A program made the position numbers and the translations under genes. Positions 17,159 to 26,129 of a stretch of 64,000 nt of DNA are shown here, piece by piece; the stretch's first letter is position 1, and each line of letters begins with the position of its first letter. The notes under the pieces were generated by a model. It was given only the letters and a program-made list of their open reading frames with translations. It was not told the origin of the DNA and did no database searches. Origin of the DNA: Photobacterium aquae (GTDB taxonomy: Bacteria > Pseudomonadota > Gammaproteobacteria > Enterobacterales > Vibrionaceae); contig NZ_LDOT01000015.1 of NCBI RefSeq assembly GCF_001029445.1, positions 40,104 to 104,103 on the forward strand. The letters run 5' to 3'.

Positions 17159-17644
17159 TTATTTTTTATATTTATGCAATAACGCCAGTGGGATATGACA
17201 GTAGTCGTTAGGATGTAGGGTGAGCCGATCTTGGTGTTCATCATCACTTTTCACATAATTGGAGAGTGGTTTCACTTCAACAGCAATGGCGGGCGACGAC
17301 ACTGAATTTGCTTCTAAAGCGGCAATATAACATGCTGCTTGTTCAAGATGATGTGGATACTTGCTATATACGCCAGTACGGTACTTTTCACCGATATCCT
17401 CGCCTTGTTGATTGATGCTGTATGGATCGATAATTTCAAAGAAGTAGCCCATCAATTCGGTTACTGAAACTTGTTTGGGATCGAATACAGTGCGTACACA
17501 TTCGGCGTACCCATCGTACTTACCTTGGGTGGTATGGGCTGTCCCGTTGGCTCGTCCGGCTTCTGTTGCGATAACGCCTGGTAGGTGGCGCATATATTCT
17601 TGAACGCCCCACAGGCAACCACCTGCAAAATAGATTTCTTCCAC
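17159..17644 (-). CDS. msrA: Peptide-methionine (S)-S-oxide reductase
   Basis: 161 residues beginning at a GTG (17644) with CCGGAG upstream. The active-site motif GCLWG (Cys about residue 10) is the family GCFWG with Leu for Phe, followed by GVxxTExG-like GVIATEAGRANG and the conserved YFFEIIDPYSINQQGEDIGEKYRTGVY. It reduces methionine-S-sulfoxide in oxidised proteins with thioredoxin. No MsrB domain is fused. The GCLWG variant and the absence of resolving cysteines in a GC-rich tail mark it as a diverged paralogue rather than the main MsrA. Only one C-terminal-half Cys (AACYIAALE) plus DYCHIP are seen. Confidence 0.85.
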   Translation of the reverse strand: MEEIYFAGGCLWGVQEYMRHLPGVIATEAGRANGTAHTTQGKYDGYAECVRTVFDPKQVSVTELMGYFFEIIDPYSINQQGEDIGEKYRTGVYSKYPHHLEQAACYIAALEANSVSSPAIAVEVKPLSNYVKSDDEHQDRLTLHPNDYCHIPLALLHKYKK

Positions 17645-17755
17645 ACTTATTCTCCGGATAGCGATGCAAACATCGGGCTTGATGGCACTGAGGGGTGACA
17701 GTAACGCTGAAAAAGAATGAAAGTCAAATTTGGGGTAGGGGAGTACGAAATGAAA

Positions 17756-17776
17756 CAGGCAGGACAGACCTGCCTG
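17756..17776 (-). terminator. Terminator of the leucine-rich-repeat lipoprotein gene
   Basis: CAGGCAGG / CCTGCCTG with a 5-nt loop lies 19 bp past the minus-strand stop at 17795 and is followed on that strand by TTTCATTTC. Confidence 0.75.
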
Positions 17777-17794
17777 TGGAAGGGCATGTCGGAG

Positions 17795-19309
17795 TTACAT
17801 CACCTTTTGGACCAAGATAGCTTCCTTAGCCACGACCTTATCCTGATAGATCACTTCGAACAGCCACTTGCCTTCAACTAACTCCCAATTTTCGGTGAAT
17901 TGCCACATCGCCAAATTGTAGTCGTTGAGGTACATATTATCGCCCCAGCTACTGACGGTAAAAGGCTTGCCACCATTGGGTGGGGTGATAGTCGGGTGGG
18001 TCACACGAACCGTGATGGCGAACTGGCGAGGCAGTTGTTTTTTGCCATCAGCATTTTGGGGCAAGCGTACCGAGTACTGCATGCCGACATAGTCACCGAT
18101 ATCAGCCAGAACCAAGGCTGGGCCTACGACTTCAAACCGCCCGTTGTGTTGGGAGATAAAACCTGCCCCTAGTACTTCAATTTCAGGGTTTTCTGCGGGC
18201 GCGACAGCATGGTGTTGTGCCCACGGTGTATTGTCAGCAGACAGCGTATTGCGGTTGAAGTCGATAGGTAGCTTGATGGTTTCCAATGGGTTGTTGAACA
18301 GCACAATGGATTCTGGATTGGTGAGTGAACTAAGATCCAGCTGGGTTAACTGGTTGTGATTCAGGCTGATTGTTTTCAGGTTATCGGCCGTGCCGAGGTT
18401 GACGCTGGACAGCTTGTTCTGGCCGGCATGGAGCTCAGTCAAGGCGCTGACGGTACTTGTATCAAGTGCGGTAAGGTTGTTCTTCTGCACATTGATATAA
18501 CGTAGGGATGCGCTTGTAGGTAACGTGATGCTGTCGAGGGTGTTGTTTGACGCTCGAAGATCCAACAGTTTTGGATTATGGCTAAGATCCAGTGCCTGCA
18601 ATTCACCGGTTGTCACATTGAGTGAGCGCAAGTGTGGATTATGACTGAGATCCAGCTCTGTGAGGTGATGGCGGCTGATCCCAAGATCTTTTAACGCAGT
18701 ATTGCCCGAAACATCCAATGCCGAAATTGGATTTTTGTAGGCATACATTGCGGTGAGTTGGTCTAGCCCTTTCAGGTTCACCGATGTGATTTTATTATCG
18801 TCGATGTTAAGTCGTTTCAGGCGCAAATTGTTTGAAACGTCTATTTCGGTTAAATCATTATTGCCCACCATAAGCGCTTCAAGCAGAGGATTGTGGGAAA
18901 CATCCACGCTGGTCAGCCTAGCATTAGACAAAAAGAGCTTTGTGAGCTGGTGGTTGTGCGATACATCAATGTCCGTGATCGGGTTATCAGACAGTACCAG
19001 TTCTTGTAGGTTTTGGTTAGCCGAGGTATCGATAGATTTAATGCGGTTGTTGCTAAGACGCAGTATTTGCAAATTAGGCATCAGGCGAATTTCATCTACC
19101 GAATGAATACCCCAGCTACTACAGTCAAGTTGGGTAATATCAGTCAGATCTTTGGCGTTACTGTGAGATATACACTGGGCAAAAGTAGGATCAGTGAACT
19201 CGATATCGGAAATAAATGATGGGGAATGCGGAGTCTGGGCGCTGCTACAGCCTTGCAGTAGTGCTGGAATCAGGGCGACAAGGCTTGAGTTTAATAATGG
19301 GCGTTTCAT
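17795..19309 (-). CDS. Leucine-rich-repeat lipoprotein with a DUF3859-like C-terminal domain
   Basis: From the ATG at 19309 the product is 504 residues: MKRPLLNSSLVALIPALLQGCSS, a lipoprotein signal with Cys about residue 21. About thirteen leucine-rich repeats of the pattern LxxLDVSxNPxL..L..N.L follow (residues ~65-335), like internalin-type repeats. The C-terminal ~130 residues (GPALVLADIGDYVGMQYSVRLP..., FTENWELVEGKWLFEVIYQDK) resemble the DUF3859 family. It is therefore a membrane-anchored binding protein, probably for protein or glycan partners; no enzyme motif is seen. The Shine-Dalgarno is weak, and an upstream start adding 24 residues is possible but would spoil the signal peptide. 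Confidence 0.78.
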   Translation of the reverse strand: MKRPLLNSSLVALIPALLQGCSSAQTPHSPSFISDIEFTDPTFAQCISHSNAKDLTDITQLDCSSWGIHSVDEIRLMPNLQILRLSNNRIKSIDTSANQNLQELVLSDNPITDIDVSHNHQLTKLFLSNARLTSVDVSHNPLLEALMVGNNDLTEIDVSNNLRLKRLNIDDNKITSVNLKGLDQLTAMYAYKNPISALDVSGNTALKDLGISRHHLTELDLSHNPHLRSLNVTTGELQALDLSHNPKLLDLRASNNTLDSITLPTSASLRYINVQKNNLTALDTSTVSALTELHAGQNKLSSVNLGTADNLKTISLNHNQLTQLDLSSLTNPESIVLFNNPLETIKLPIDFNRNTLSADNTPWAQHHAVAPAENPEIEVLGAGFISQHNGRFEVVGPALVLADIGDYVGMQYSVRLPQNADGKKQLPRQFAITVRVTHPTITPPNGGKPFTVSSWGDNMYLNDYNLAMWQFTENWELVEGKWLFEVIYQDKVVAKEAILVQKVM

Positions 19310-19466
19310 TTTTAATTTTTGTTTTAGCAGGAGCAATTTTGGGCGCTGGCTCTCTGATAAGAAGCCAACATGCCCAATCATCTACGCAATGCTAAATTTA
19401 ACCTATTGTTTTTAGCAAATTGATAAGAGAGTTATTCGCTTCTTATCTCAATAAACAAGCGGGGTA

Positions 19467-19907
19467 TTATTCATTCACCGCTTTAGAATCATGCTTTTTG
19501 CTTGAGGCTTTTGAAGCCACTTTATCTTTAGGCGTTAATTCAACCACTGGTTTCTGTTCTGCTGGGTGAGTGCTACCGAAGAACTTACCACCGCGTTCAA
19601 TGCTCAAATTGTCACTGTAAATAGTGCCAGATACGACCCCTTTCTCTAGGATTTCAATCGTATTGGCATAGCAAGTCCCTTCAACATTACCGTTGACTAC
19701 GATTTTGTCGGCATAGATTTCGCCTTTCACTTGACCCGTATTGCTGACTACCAGGTTTTTCTCAATACGAAGTTTGCCTTCAATAACGCCATCAACCTGA
19801 ATATCGCAAGTTAGTTGGAGTTCGCCAGTGATATCGCATCCCTTTGCGATGACAGTTGTAGTTGCATGCTGACTCGCTGTTCCACCTTGTTTATTAAAGA
19901 TGCCCAT
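19467..19907 (-). CDS. Bactofilin (polymer-forming cytoskeletal protein)
   Basis: 146 residues with the bactofilin beta-helix: repeated hydrophobic/Gly pattern from VIAKGCDITGELQLTCDIQVDGVIEGKLRIEKNLVVSNTG through ADKIVVNGNVEGTCYANTIEIL. Short polar tails lie on both sides. Bactofilins assemble nucleotide-free filaments that position cell-wall enzymes. AGAGGAAAA precedes the ATG. The start lies 97 bp inside the end of the upstream M23 endopeptidase gene, so the two are certainly co-transcribed and probably act together in local peptidoglycan shaping, as bactofilin/M23 pairs do in Helicobacter and others. Confidence 0.92.
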   Translation of the reverse strand: MGIFNKQGGTASQHATTTVIAKGCDITGELQLTCDIQVDGVIEGKLRIEKNLVVSNTGQVKGEIYADKIVVNGNVEGTCYANTIEILEKGVVSGTIYSDNLSIERGGKFFGSTHPAEQKPVVELTPKDKVASKASSKKHDSKAVNE

Positions 19908-20761
19908 TTAATTTTCCTCTCTTTTTCGAAAATATGTTCAAAATTATCCACGCCCCAGTCAACAAAAGAGCTAGGGTTCAGCGCTCGGCCCACGAAGCGA
20001 ATTTCATAATGTAAATGCGGCCCTGATGACAGTCCGGAATTGCCCGAATAACCAATTAGTTCGCCTTTGTTTACAAAGTCACCGCTGCGAACAGCGAACT
20101 TTTGCAGATGGGAGTATGAGGATGTGAACCCGAAAGAGTGCTGAAGCCGCAAAAAGTTACCTGACCCTTTGTTGCTTGGTCGTACAGTTTCAACTACGCC
20201 ATCCGCAGGTGCATAAATCGGCGTTCCGATATTTACGGCAAAATCGAGTCCTCGGTGCATACGCTTTTCACGTGTAATTGGGTGTATGCGCACGCCGTAC
20301 AATGATGAACGCCTTGCATCTTTGACCGGGGAGCCGTTTGGTAGACTATCGAGAATTGTTAACCTGACAGCTGAGTTTATTGCAGCAACATCAAGACGTA
20401 CTTCCAGTCGTGTATCTGCATCGGTGCTGACGCCAAGTAAAGATTCAAGTTCCCCCAAACGGTCGGAAACCGTACTTAAACGTAACTCTCGCTCATCCAA
20501 ATCACTTTCTAGATCGGATTTAAGTAGTTTGAGTGCGTCAAGCTCTTCATTCATAGAAGAGGACTGTTTTTCCAGCTCTTCTTGTTTTACTTTGGCGAAA
20601 TCGACCTCATTTACCAGGTACCACATGGTGCCGCCGGTCAGTAACGATGCGATAACGACGATAGAGCACGCCCAACGCAAACCGTTTTGCGATTTTCTTC
20701 CTAAGCTAAACTGTCTAGAACCGTTTATCGAGGATACCGAAATTGTGATACGTTCCTTCAT
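19811..20761 (-). CDS. Membrane-anchored M23 family metalloendopeptidase
   Basis: From the ATG at 20761 the product is 316 residues: a short cytoplasmic N-terminus, one transmembrane helix (WACSIVVIASLLTGGTMWYLV, about residues 30-50), a coiled coil (about 58-105) and a LytM/M23 domain with zinc ligands in HRGLDF (about 170) and HLHYE (about 250). The enzyme cleaves peptidoglycan cross-links in the periplasm. The coiled coil is typical of the EnvC/Csd1-like group. It overlaps the downstream bactofilin gene by 97 bp. A GTG 33 bp upstream is possible but lacks a ribosome binding site. Confidence 0.88.
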   Translation of the reverse strand: MKERITISVSSINGSRQFSLGRKSQNGLRWACSIVVIASLLTGGTMWYLVNEVDFAKVKQEELEKQSSSMNEELDALKLLKSDLESDLDERELRLSTVSDRLGELESLLGVSTDADTRLEVRLDVAAINSAVRLTILDSLPNGSPVKDARRSSLYGVRIHPITREKRMHRGLDFAVNIGTPIYAPADGVVETVRPSNKGSGNFLRLQHSFGFTSSYSHLQKFAVRSGDFVNKGELIGYSGNSGLSSGPHLHYEIRFVGRALNPSSFVDWGVDNFEHIFEKERKIKWASLINKVEQRVSMQLQLSSQRDAISLANSN

Positions 20762-21001
20762 GGCACTACATTTATAAGCAAGTTTCTTAAACACAAGGCG
20801 ACCGTTTGCGTGTTTTCCTTAAGGCAGATCTCGAGTTGTTTTCTGCAATGTTGAAATATTGCTTATGCTGAAGCAGGCTGTAACAGCGTCATATTTTTGT
20901 CAGGGATGGATAAGTAGATCAAATATAGTCTAATGCTTTGACTTTAAATGGAATTGGTAAGAGAGTTATTAAGAATAATGGCTTTCAGCGAGATGTAGAG
21001 A

Positions 21002-21331
21002 ATGTTGGGGTTGCTTGGCGTTGTAGTTGTTAATGTGTTATTGGCATTGGCCTGTTTTCTTTGTGTTGGTCTCTGGGGCCTTGGTGTTCCTGGGGTAATA
21101 AATTATCAATCGCTTTATTTTTGGTTGTGGTTGTCGGCCGGGATGATACTTGGCTGTTATTTTTTATTTTCTCTTTCTTTGTCTTGGTGTGGTATTTCTG
21201 CTTTGTTTGCAGCTAATGATGGACAATCATTGTCTGTATCCGAATTATATATTCGTACAGTGGTAGGTCTCGGTGTGTTTGTTGTACTTGAGGCGATAGT
21301 TTATAAAATGATCAAGGTTTTCACATCATGA
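21002..21331 (+). CDS. Small membrane protein of unknown function
   Basis: 109 residues with three hydrophobic segments (LLGVVVVNVLLALACFLCVGL, LYFWLWLSAGMILGCYFLFSLSLSW and TVVGLGVFVVLEAIVYKMI) and little else. A GAGATGTAGAGA stretch precedes the ATG. It is followed 43 bp later by a lipoprotein gene on the same strand and may form a small operon with it. No family is recognised. Confidence 0.6.
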   Translation: MLGLLGVVVVNVLLALACFLCVGLWGLGVPGVINYQSLYFWLWLSAGMILGCYFLFSLSLSWCGISALFAANDGQSLSVSELYIRTVVGLGVFVVLEAIVYKMIKVFTS

Positions 21332-21374
21332 TTTTACGGTGTTAGGGGCGGTGTTGAGTTCGATGAGGGCGATA

Positions 21375-21707
21375 ATGAAAAAAATAGCAATATTGTTTTT
21401 TAGTATCATCATGCTGGTTGGTTGCAGTAAACCACTGCCTAGTGATAAGTGGTCTTATATCGGGGAGTGGGTCAGTGATGATATGTATTTGTTGATCCTT
21501 CCTGATGGCTCTGTGTCTTACGAGCGAGTAAAAGAGGGGGCAAGCACGTCAATAAATGCGCCGTTGCAAGAATTTATCGGTGACGACTTTACGGTTGGTT
21601 TTGGCTTTTTGAATACCAAGTTTATTGTTTACTCTCCGCCTTATGAATCTGGTGGTGAGTGGTTCATGGTGGTTGACGGTGTCAAGTTAGTTAAGGTTGA
21701 TGGCTAG
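21375..21707 (+). CDS. Small lipoprotein of unknown function
   Basis: 110 residues from the ATG at 21375 (GAGGGCG upstream): MKKIAILFFSIIMLVGCSKPL with lipobox LVGC (Cys 17). The mature part is a short beta-rich domain (WSYIGEWVSDDMYLLILPDGSVSYERV) reminiscent of lipocalin-like or DUF-type quality-control lipoproteins. No conserved catalytic residue is evident. It lies downstream of the small membrane protein gene. Confidence 0.75.
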   Translation: MKKIAILFFSIIMLVGCSKPLPSDKWSYIGEWVSDDMYLLILPDGSVSYERVKEGASTSINAPLQEFIGDDFTVGFGFLNTKFIVYSPPYESGGEWFMVVDGVKLVKVDG

Positions 21708-21871
21708 ATGGTGATTAACCACCGCGATATGGCACTGGCGGCGTGATTCTGTTCTGGATAGGCATTGACTGACGGGGATAGTGTGCGGGGATGCGAAATT
21801 ACTTTGGAATAACCCGCATAGTACGAATCAGTTTGGGGTATGATGGACAATTGCGTTTATTGTAGATAGCC

Positions 21872-22162
21872 ATGAATATACCAGTCAAAAATGAAACACC
21901 CTCTGAGGTTTTATGCTCTAACTGTAAGGCTTGCTGTTGTCGGTTAGAAGTGATGCTGATTTCTGATACCGGTGTGCCAGAAGAACACATCAAGCGTGAT
22001 CAGTGGGGGGGAGAAACCATGCTCAGGTTGTCAGATGGGTGGTGCTCGGCGTTAGACCGCGAGACTTTCATGTGTACCATTTATGAAAATCGCCCGTGGA
22101 TATGCCGCGAGTTTGAAATGGGCTCATACGAGTGCCGTGATGAGCGTGCTGAATTTTTATAG
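21872..22162 (+). CDS. YkgJ-type cysteine cluster protein (UPF0153)
   Basis: 96 residues with the zinc/iron chelating pattern of this family: CSNCKACCCRLEV (residues 15-27), WCSAL, FMCTIYENRPWICREFEMG. The spacing CxxCxxCC...C...C...RPxxCRxFE is characteristic. Family members bind Fe-S or zinc; a redox or maturation role is assumed but not demonstrated. A terminator-like hairpin follows. Confidence 0.85.
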   Translation: MNIPVKNETPSEVLCSNCKACCCRLEVMLISDTGVPEEHIKRDQWGGETMLRLSDGWCSALDRETFMCTIYENRPWICREFEMGSYECRDERAEFL

Positions 22163-22180
22163 GTTCAGCCAGTAAGTCAC

Positions 22181-22255
22181 ATGTAGTGGCCCAATTACCC
22201 AAGAGTTTCCGTGTTTATTATCGGAAATGTCAGCTCGGGTATGAGCCACTATAAG
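22181..22255. terminator. Long imperfect stem-loop between convergent YkgJ-type and ppiB genes
   Basis: TAGTGGC at the left end pairs with GCCACTA at the right, with an inner ATTACCC/GGGTAT-type pairing. The element fills the 108-bp gap between two convergent genes and plausibly ends both transcripts. Confidence 0.5.
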
Positions 22256-22270
22256 TGATGCTTTTGGTTT

Positions 22271-22762
22271 TTACTTAATAGTGACTTTTTCGATCACAAT
22301 GGCTTCGCGCGGAACATCGTCGTGGCCGTGTTTTGATGTGGTTTTTGCTCGGCCAATTTTCTTCACAACATCCATACCCGCCGTTACTTTACCAAATACC
22401 GCATAGCCCCAGCCATCGTTGGTGGTTGCGGTAAAATCCAAGAAACTGTTGTTTGCCAAGTTAATGAAAAACTGTGCTGTTGCAGAGTGCGGGGCATCAG
22501 TACGCGCCATCGCAATAGAGCCGATAACGTTCTTTAGGCCACGGTTGGCTTCATTTACGATAGGATCGTGAGTTGGCTTTTCTGTCATATCAGCAGTATG
22601 GCCACCGCCTTGGATCATGAAGCCCTTAATGACACGATGGAAAATGGTGCCTTCATAGAAGCCTTCTTGACAATATTTGATAAAGTTCTTTGATGTGACA
22701 GGGGCTTTGTCCATGTCCAGTTCAATTTCGATATCGCCAAAGTTAGTGGTAAAAATAATCAT
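22271..22762 (-). CDS. ppiB: Peptidyl-prolyl cis-trans isomerase B (cyclophilin)
   Basis: 163 residues without a signal peptide, giving a cytosolic cyclophilin. It has all the family blocks: FKYCQEG-like [28 protein letters not shown] (catalytic Arg in FHRV), [16 protein letters not shown] and GYAVFGKV. It catalyses prolyl isomerisation in folding. Length equals that of E. coli PpiB. It is separated from the nrdJ operon by a terminator. Confidence 0.95.
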   Translation of the reverse strand: MIIFTTNFGDIEIELDMDKAPVTSKNFIKYCQEGFYEGTIFHRVIKGFMIQGGGHTADMTEKPTHDPIVNEANRGLKNVIGSIAMARTDAPHSATAQFFINLANNSFLDFTATTNDGWGYAVFGKVTAGMDVVKKIGRAKTTSKHGHDDVPREAIVIEKVTIK

Positions 22763-22837
22763 ATTGCAATGACACCGTTAAGAGGGATGAATTAAGCGGT
22801 GCAGTATACGCAAACCAATGAAAAAAGCGACGGCTAT

Positions 22838-22866
22838 AAAAAAGCTGCTCATAGTGAGCAGCTTTT
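22838..22866 (-). terminator. Terminator of the nrdJ operon
   Basis: AAAGCTGCTCA / TGAGCAGCTTT with a 3-nt loop lies 25 bp past the stop of the second nrdJ gene and ends in a T-run on the minus strand. Confidence 0.9.
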
Positions 22867-22890
22867 GGAGAGTATCGGATTAGCAAGGCA

Positions 22891-23580
22891 TCAGCCGCAC
22901 TTGGAATCACCGCAGTTAAGACAGGTTTGGCAACCGTCTTTGATGATGACCGATTTATTGTGACACTTATAGCAAAGCGTCGCGCTTGGTGGGAAGTTGC
23001 CGGTCTCTTCTTCTTTAGCTTCTTCCTGCTGAGCGGCAAGTTCGGCTTTCTTGGCGTCAAGAAATGCCTGCTGGTGTTCGTCAACTTCAGGTTTGCCCAG
23101 CATGCCGATTTCAGTGAGGTGCTGTTCGATAACATTGCCGATCTCAGCAATCAGCGAAGGCACATACTTGCCTTTGTTCCAGTAACCACCGCGTGGGTCG
23201 AAGACTGAGCGTAGCTCTTCAACAAGGAAGGTACAGTCACCACCTTTGCGGAATACCGCAGACATAATACGGGTGAGGGCGACGATCCACTGATAGTGCT
23301 CTAGGCTCTTGGAGTTGATGAATACCTCGAACGGGCGGCGAGTTTCATACTCGGTACCTTCATTAAGCACAACGTCGTTGATGGTAATGAACAGCGAGTG
23401 CTCTGAGATGTGCTCAGGTGTTTTTAACTTATAGGTTGTACCCAGCAATTTTTCGGGACGCTGGATATCTTCGTGCATTTGCTCGACTTTTACCTCTGGC
23501 TGGGCCGGAGCTGCCTGAGGGGGCTGTTCTTTGCTTTTTACGCTGAAGGCGACAATCTTGCTGTCAATTTTCTTAGCCAT
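22891..23580 (-). CDS. nrdJ: B12-dependent ribonucleotide reductase, small TSCPD-containing subunit (NrdJb)
   Basis: 229 residues with a TSCPD-type region (FEVFINSKSLEHYQWIVALTRIMSAVFRKGG, about 80-115), a charged linker, and a cysteine-rich C-terminus: CYKCHNKSVIIKDGCQTCLNCG ending SKCG. The paired CxxC motifs bind zinc, and the terminal cysteines are the ones that re-reduce the active site of class II reductases. In Pseudomonas this part is a separate NrdJb; the same split is seen here, 19 bp downstream of the catalytic subunit gene. It acts with that subunit to make deoxyribonucleotides with adenosylcobalamin. Confidence 0.88.
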   Translation of the reverse strand: MAKKIDSKIVAFSVKSKEQPPQAAPAQPEVKVEQMHEDIQRPEKLLGTTYKLKTPEHISEHSLFITINDVVLNEGTEYETRRPFEVFINSKSLEHYQWIVALTRIMSAVFRKGGDCTFLVEELRSVFDPRGGYWNKGKYVPSLIAEIGNVIEQHLTEIGMLGKPEVDEHQQAFLDAKKAELAAQQEEAKEEETGNFPPSATLCYKCHNKSVIIKDGCQTCLNCGDSKCG

Positions 23581-23599
23581 GTTTTAAAACCTATCTCGC

Positions 23600-25750
23600 T
23601 TAAAATTTACCGTAGTAGCCTTCTTTTAGGGCATCGTAGAGGTTGGCGGCAGAGTGCATTTCGCCGTCGTATTCGATCTCCTCATTACCCTTGGCTTCAA
23701 TGGTTGTACCGTCTTCCAGCGTGAACACATAGGTTGTGTTCTCCAAATCTTTTTCTTTAACTAGCACGCCTTGGAACACTTCCGGGTTGAAACGGAATGT
23801 AGTGCAGCCTTTCAGGCCTTTGTCGTAGGCATCCATATAGATGTCTTTGAAGTCTTCGAACGGGAAGTCGGTCGGTACGTTGGCTGTTTTTGAGATTGAC
23901 GAGTCAATCCAGCGTTGTGCCGCGGCTTGCACCTCGACGTGTTGGCTAGGGGTAATATCATCGGCAGTGATGAAGTATTCCGGTAGCTGGCACTCGGCAT
24001 CGGTGGTGTATGGCATAGCTTTTTGGTTGATCAGCTCACGGTAGGCTAATAGCTCGAAGCTGTATACATCGACACTCTCTTTGGATTTCTTACCCGGTAC
24101 GATAACGTTACGGGTGTAGTGATGGGCAAAGCTAGGTTCAATCCCGTTACTGGCATTATTGGCCAGAGACAGCGAAATCGTCCCCGTAGGGGCAATGGAA
24201 CTGTGGTGGGTGAATCGCCCGCCGTGTTCGGCCAGTTGTGCAACGAGCTCTGGTTCGATCTCGGCGACCTGCTGCATGTAACGGCTATATTTGGCGTGCA
24301 GCACTTTGCCTTTCACCTTGTCACCAATTTTGATGCCGTCTTGGGCCATTTCCGGGCGCAGGCGCAGCATCTTGGCAGTGATCTCGAACTCTTCGTCCAT
24401 GATCGGCGCGATGCCTTTTTCCTTGGCAAGACTTAGAGATTCTTTCCAGCCGGTTAATGCCATTTCCTGAGCGACTTGCTCGGTGAAAGCGACAGATGTC
24501 GCGCTGCCGTATTTGTGCTTGAGCATGGTGATGGTTGAGCCCAGACCCAAAAAGCCCATGCCATGGCGTCGTTTGTTGATGATTTCGTGGCGTTGCTTTT
24601 CAAGCGGCAGCTGGTTGATTTCTACCACGTTGTCGAGCATCCGGGTAAAGATAGCGACAACGCGACGGAATGCCTCCCAGTCGAAACGGGCTTCATCGGT
24701 AAATGGATCGCGAACAAACTTGGTTAGATTCACCGAGCCCAGCAAACATGCGCCATATGGCGGAAGTGGCTGCTCACCGCATGGGTTGGTTGCGCGGATT
24801 TCTTCGCAGAACCAGTTGTTGTTCATTTGGTTGACTTTGTCGATCAGGATAAACCCGGGTTCAGCGTAGTCGTAGGTAGACGTCATGATGACGTTCCATA
24901 GGTTGCGGGCAGGCAAAGTGCGGTAAACCTTGCACGCAACACGGCCTTCACTGTCTTCAACCAGATTTTCCTTAGTTGGCCAGTCGGCCCAGACAATGCT
25001 GGCGTCATTATCCAGATCGAGTTTGTCCTGTTTGGCTTCCTTTGCCGTGATCGGGAAAATTAATTGCCACTCTTGATCGTTTTTAACGGCTTCAATGAAA
25101 TCTTCGGTGATCAGTAGTGATAGGTTGAATTGACGCAAGCGGCCATCTTCTCGCTTGGCGCGAATGAAGTCGATGATATCGGGATGGCGGATATCCATGG
25201 TACCCATTTGTGCCCCGCGGCGACCGCCCGCAGACGAGACGGTAAAGCACATCTTGTCATAGATATCCATGAAAGAGAGCGGGCCAGAGGTATATGCCCC
25301 GGCTCCCGATACGAAAGCACCGCGAGGGCGTAGTGTCGAGAAATCGTAACCGATACCGCAGCCGGCTTTAAGAGTCAGGCCTGCCTCATGGACTTTGTTC
25401 AGGATGTCATCCATCGAGTCATCGATAGTACCGGAAACAGTACAGTTGATGGTAGAGGTAGCCGGTTTGTGCTCAAAGGCACCCGCATTGGATGTAATAC
25501 GGCCTGCGGGGATTGCACCGTTACGCAGTGCCCACAGGAATTCATTATACCAGTGATCTTTGGCGTTTTTTTGTTCTAGGTCTGCCAATGCACGGGCAAC
25601 GCGTTTGAAGGTATCGTCAAGCGTGATATCAATAGCTTCTCCATGCTTTGATTTAAGACGATATTTGCTGTCCCAGATTTCCATAGAGGTTGGCTGGTAA
25701 GCAATATCAGATGCTTGAGATACGTTCGAAGCCGTTGGGGTTTTCGCCAT
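23600..25750 (-). CDS. nrdJ: Adenosylcobalamin-dependent ribonucleoside-diphosphate reductase catalytic subunit (NrdJa)
   Basis: 716 residues with the class II reductase barrel: the redox cysteine in INCTVSG (about 77), ATNPCGEQPLPPYGACLLGSVNLT with the thiyl-radical Cys and the catalytic Glu (about 325), and APTGTISLSLANNASNGIEPSFA (about 525). It lacks a C-terminal cysteine pair because that part is on the neighbouring subunit. The reaction reduces ribonucleotides to deoxyribonucleotides using coenzyme B12, with or without oxygen. A class Ia or III enzyme elsewhere in the genome is likely. No B12 riboswitch is visible upstream. Confidence 0.95.
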   Translation of the reverse strand: MAKTPTASNVSQASDIAYQPTSMEIWDSKYRLKSKHGEAIDITLDDTFKRVARALADLEQKNAKDHWYNEFLWALRNGAIPAGRITSNAGAFEHKPATSTINCTVSGTIDDSMDDILNKVHEAGLTLKAGCGIGYDFSTLRPRGAFVSGAGAYTSGPLSFMDIYDKMCFTVSSAGGRRGAQMGTMDIRHPDIIDFIRAKREDGRLRQFNLSLLITEDFIEAVKNDQEWQLIFPITAKEAKQDKLDLDNDASIVWADWPTKENLVEDSEGRVACKVYRTLPARNLWNVIMTSTYDYAEPGFILIDKVNQMNNNWFCEEIRATNPCGEQPLPPYGACLLGSVNLTKFVRDPFTDEARFDWEAFRRVVAIFTRMLDNVVEINQLPLEKQRHEIINKRRHGMGFLGLGSTITMLKHKYGSATSVAFTEQVAQEMALTGWKESLSLAKEKGIAPIMDEEFEITAKMLRLRPEMAQDGIKIGDKVKGKVLHAKYSRYMQQVAEIEPELVAQLAEHGGRFTHHSSIAPTGTISLSLANNASNGIEPSFAHHYTRNVIVPGKKSKESVDVYSFELLAYRELINQKAMPYTTDAECQLPEYFITADDITPSQHVEVQAAAQRWIDSSISKTANVPTDFPFEDFKDIYMDAYDKGLKGCTTFRFNPEVFQGVLVKEKDLENTTYVFTLEDGTTIEAKGNEEIEYDGEMHSAANLYDALKEGYYGKF

Positions 25751-26079
25751 TATGAATGCACCTTAATGTTGTCGTGTTGTATTGCCGCCGCCGACAGCAG
25801 ACAGAAAAGCCAAGCTGGTTACAACATGTCTACTTGTTGAGCAAGAAGTTGAGCGGTGGCAGCAAGGCGCTGATCAAACCACTAACCATGATGATCTTCA
25901 AGTCTTGACATGGTGATATTCTGACAATGTAACGATTTGGTAATAGCAACATATTTGATAGACGAAATAGTTGTATGACTTGCATCTTTTCGCCATGTGG
26001 ACGTTGGATGCTTGTGTCAGCATCGGTATTTGAGGTGCGGGTATTGTTTTGTAAATACTGTGATGCGGAGCTGAATGGA
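25751..26079. other. Intergenic region upstream of nrdJ
   Basis: About 330 bp up to the hairpin of the next gene. It should hold the nrdJ promoter. I looked for a B12 box and paired NrdR boxes and found no convincing match. Confidence 0.4.
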
Positions 26080-26109
26080 AAAAAAAGCAGCTAGAATTAG
26101 CTGCTTTTT
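26080..26109 (-). terminator. Terminator of the DsbA-like lipoprotein gene
   Basis: AAAAGCAGCTA / TAGCTGCTTTT with loop GAAT, 21 bp past the stop at 26130, with T-runs on both strands. Confidence 0.9.
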
Positions 26110-26129
26110 GAAGGGATGAAACAACGCGA

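Noticed and set aside
25751..26079. Cobalamin riboswitch or NrdR boxes ahead of nrdJ
   Set aside because: Only a partial GCCAC match on the minus strand; no B12 box, no paired NrdR boxes.
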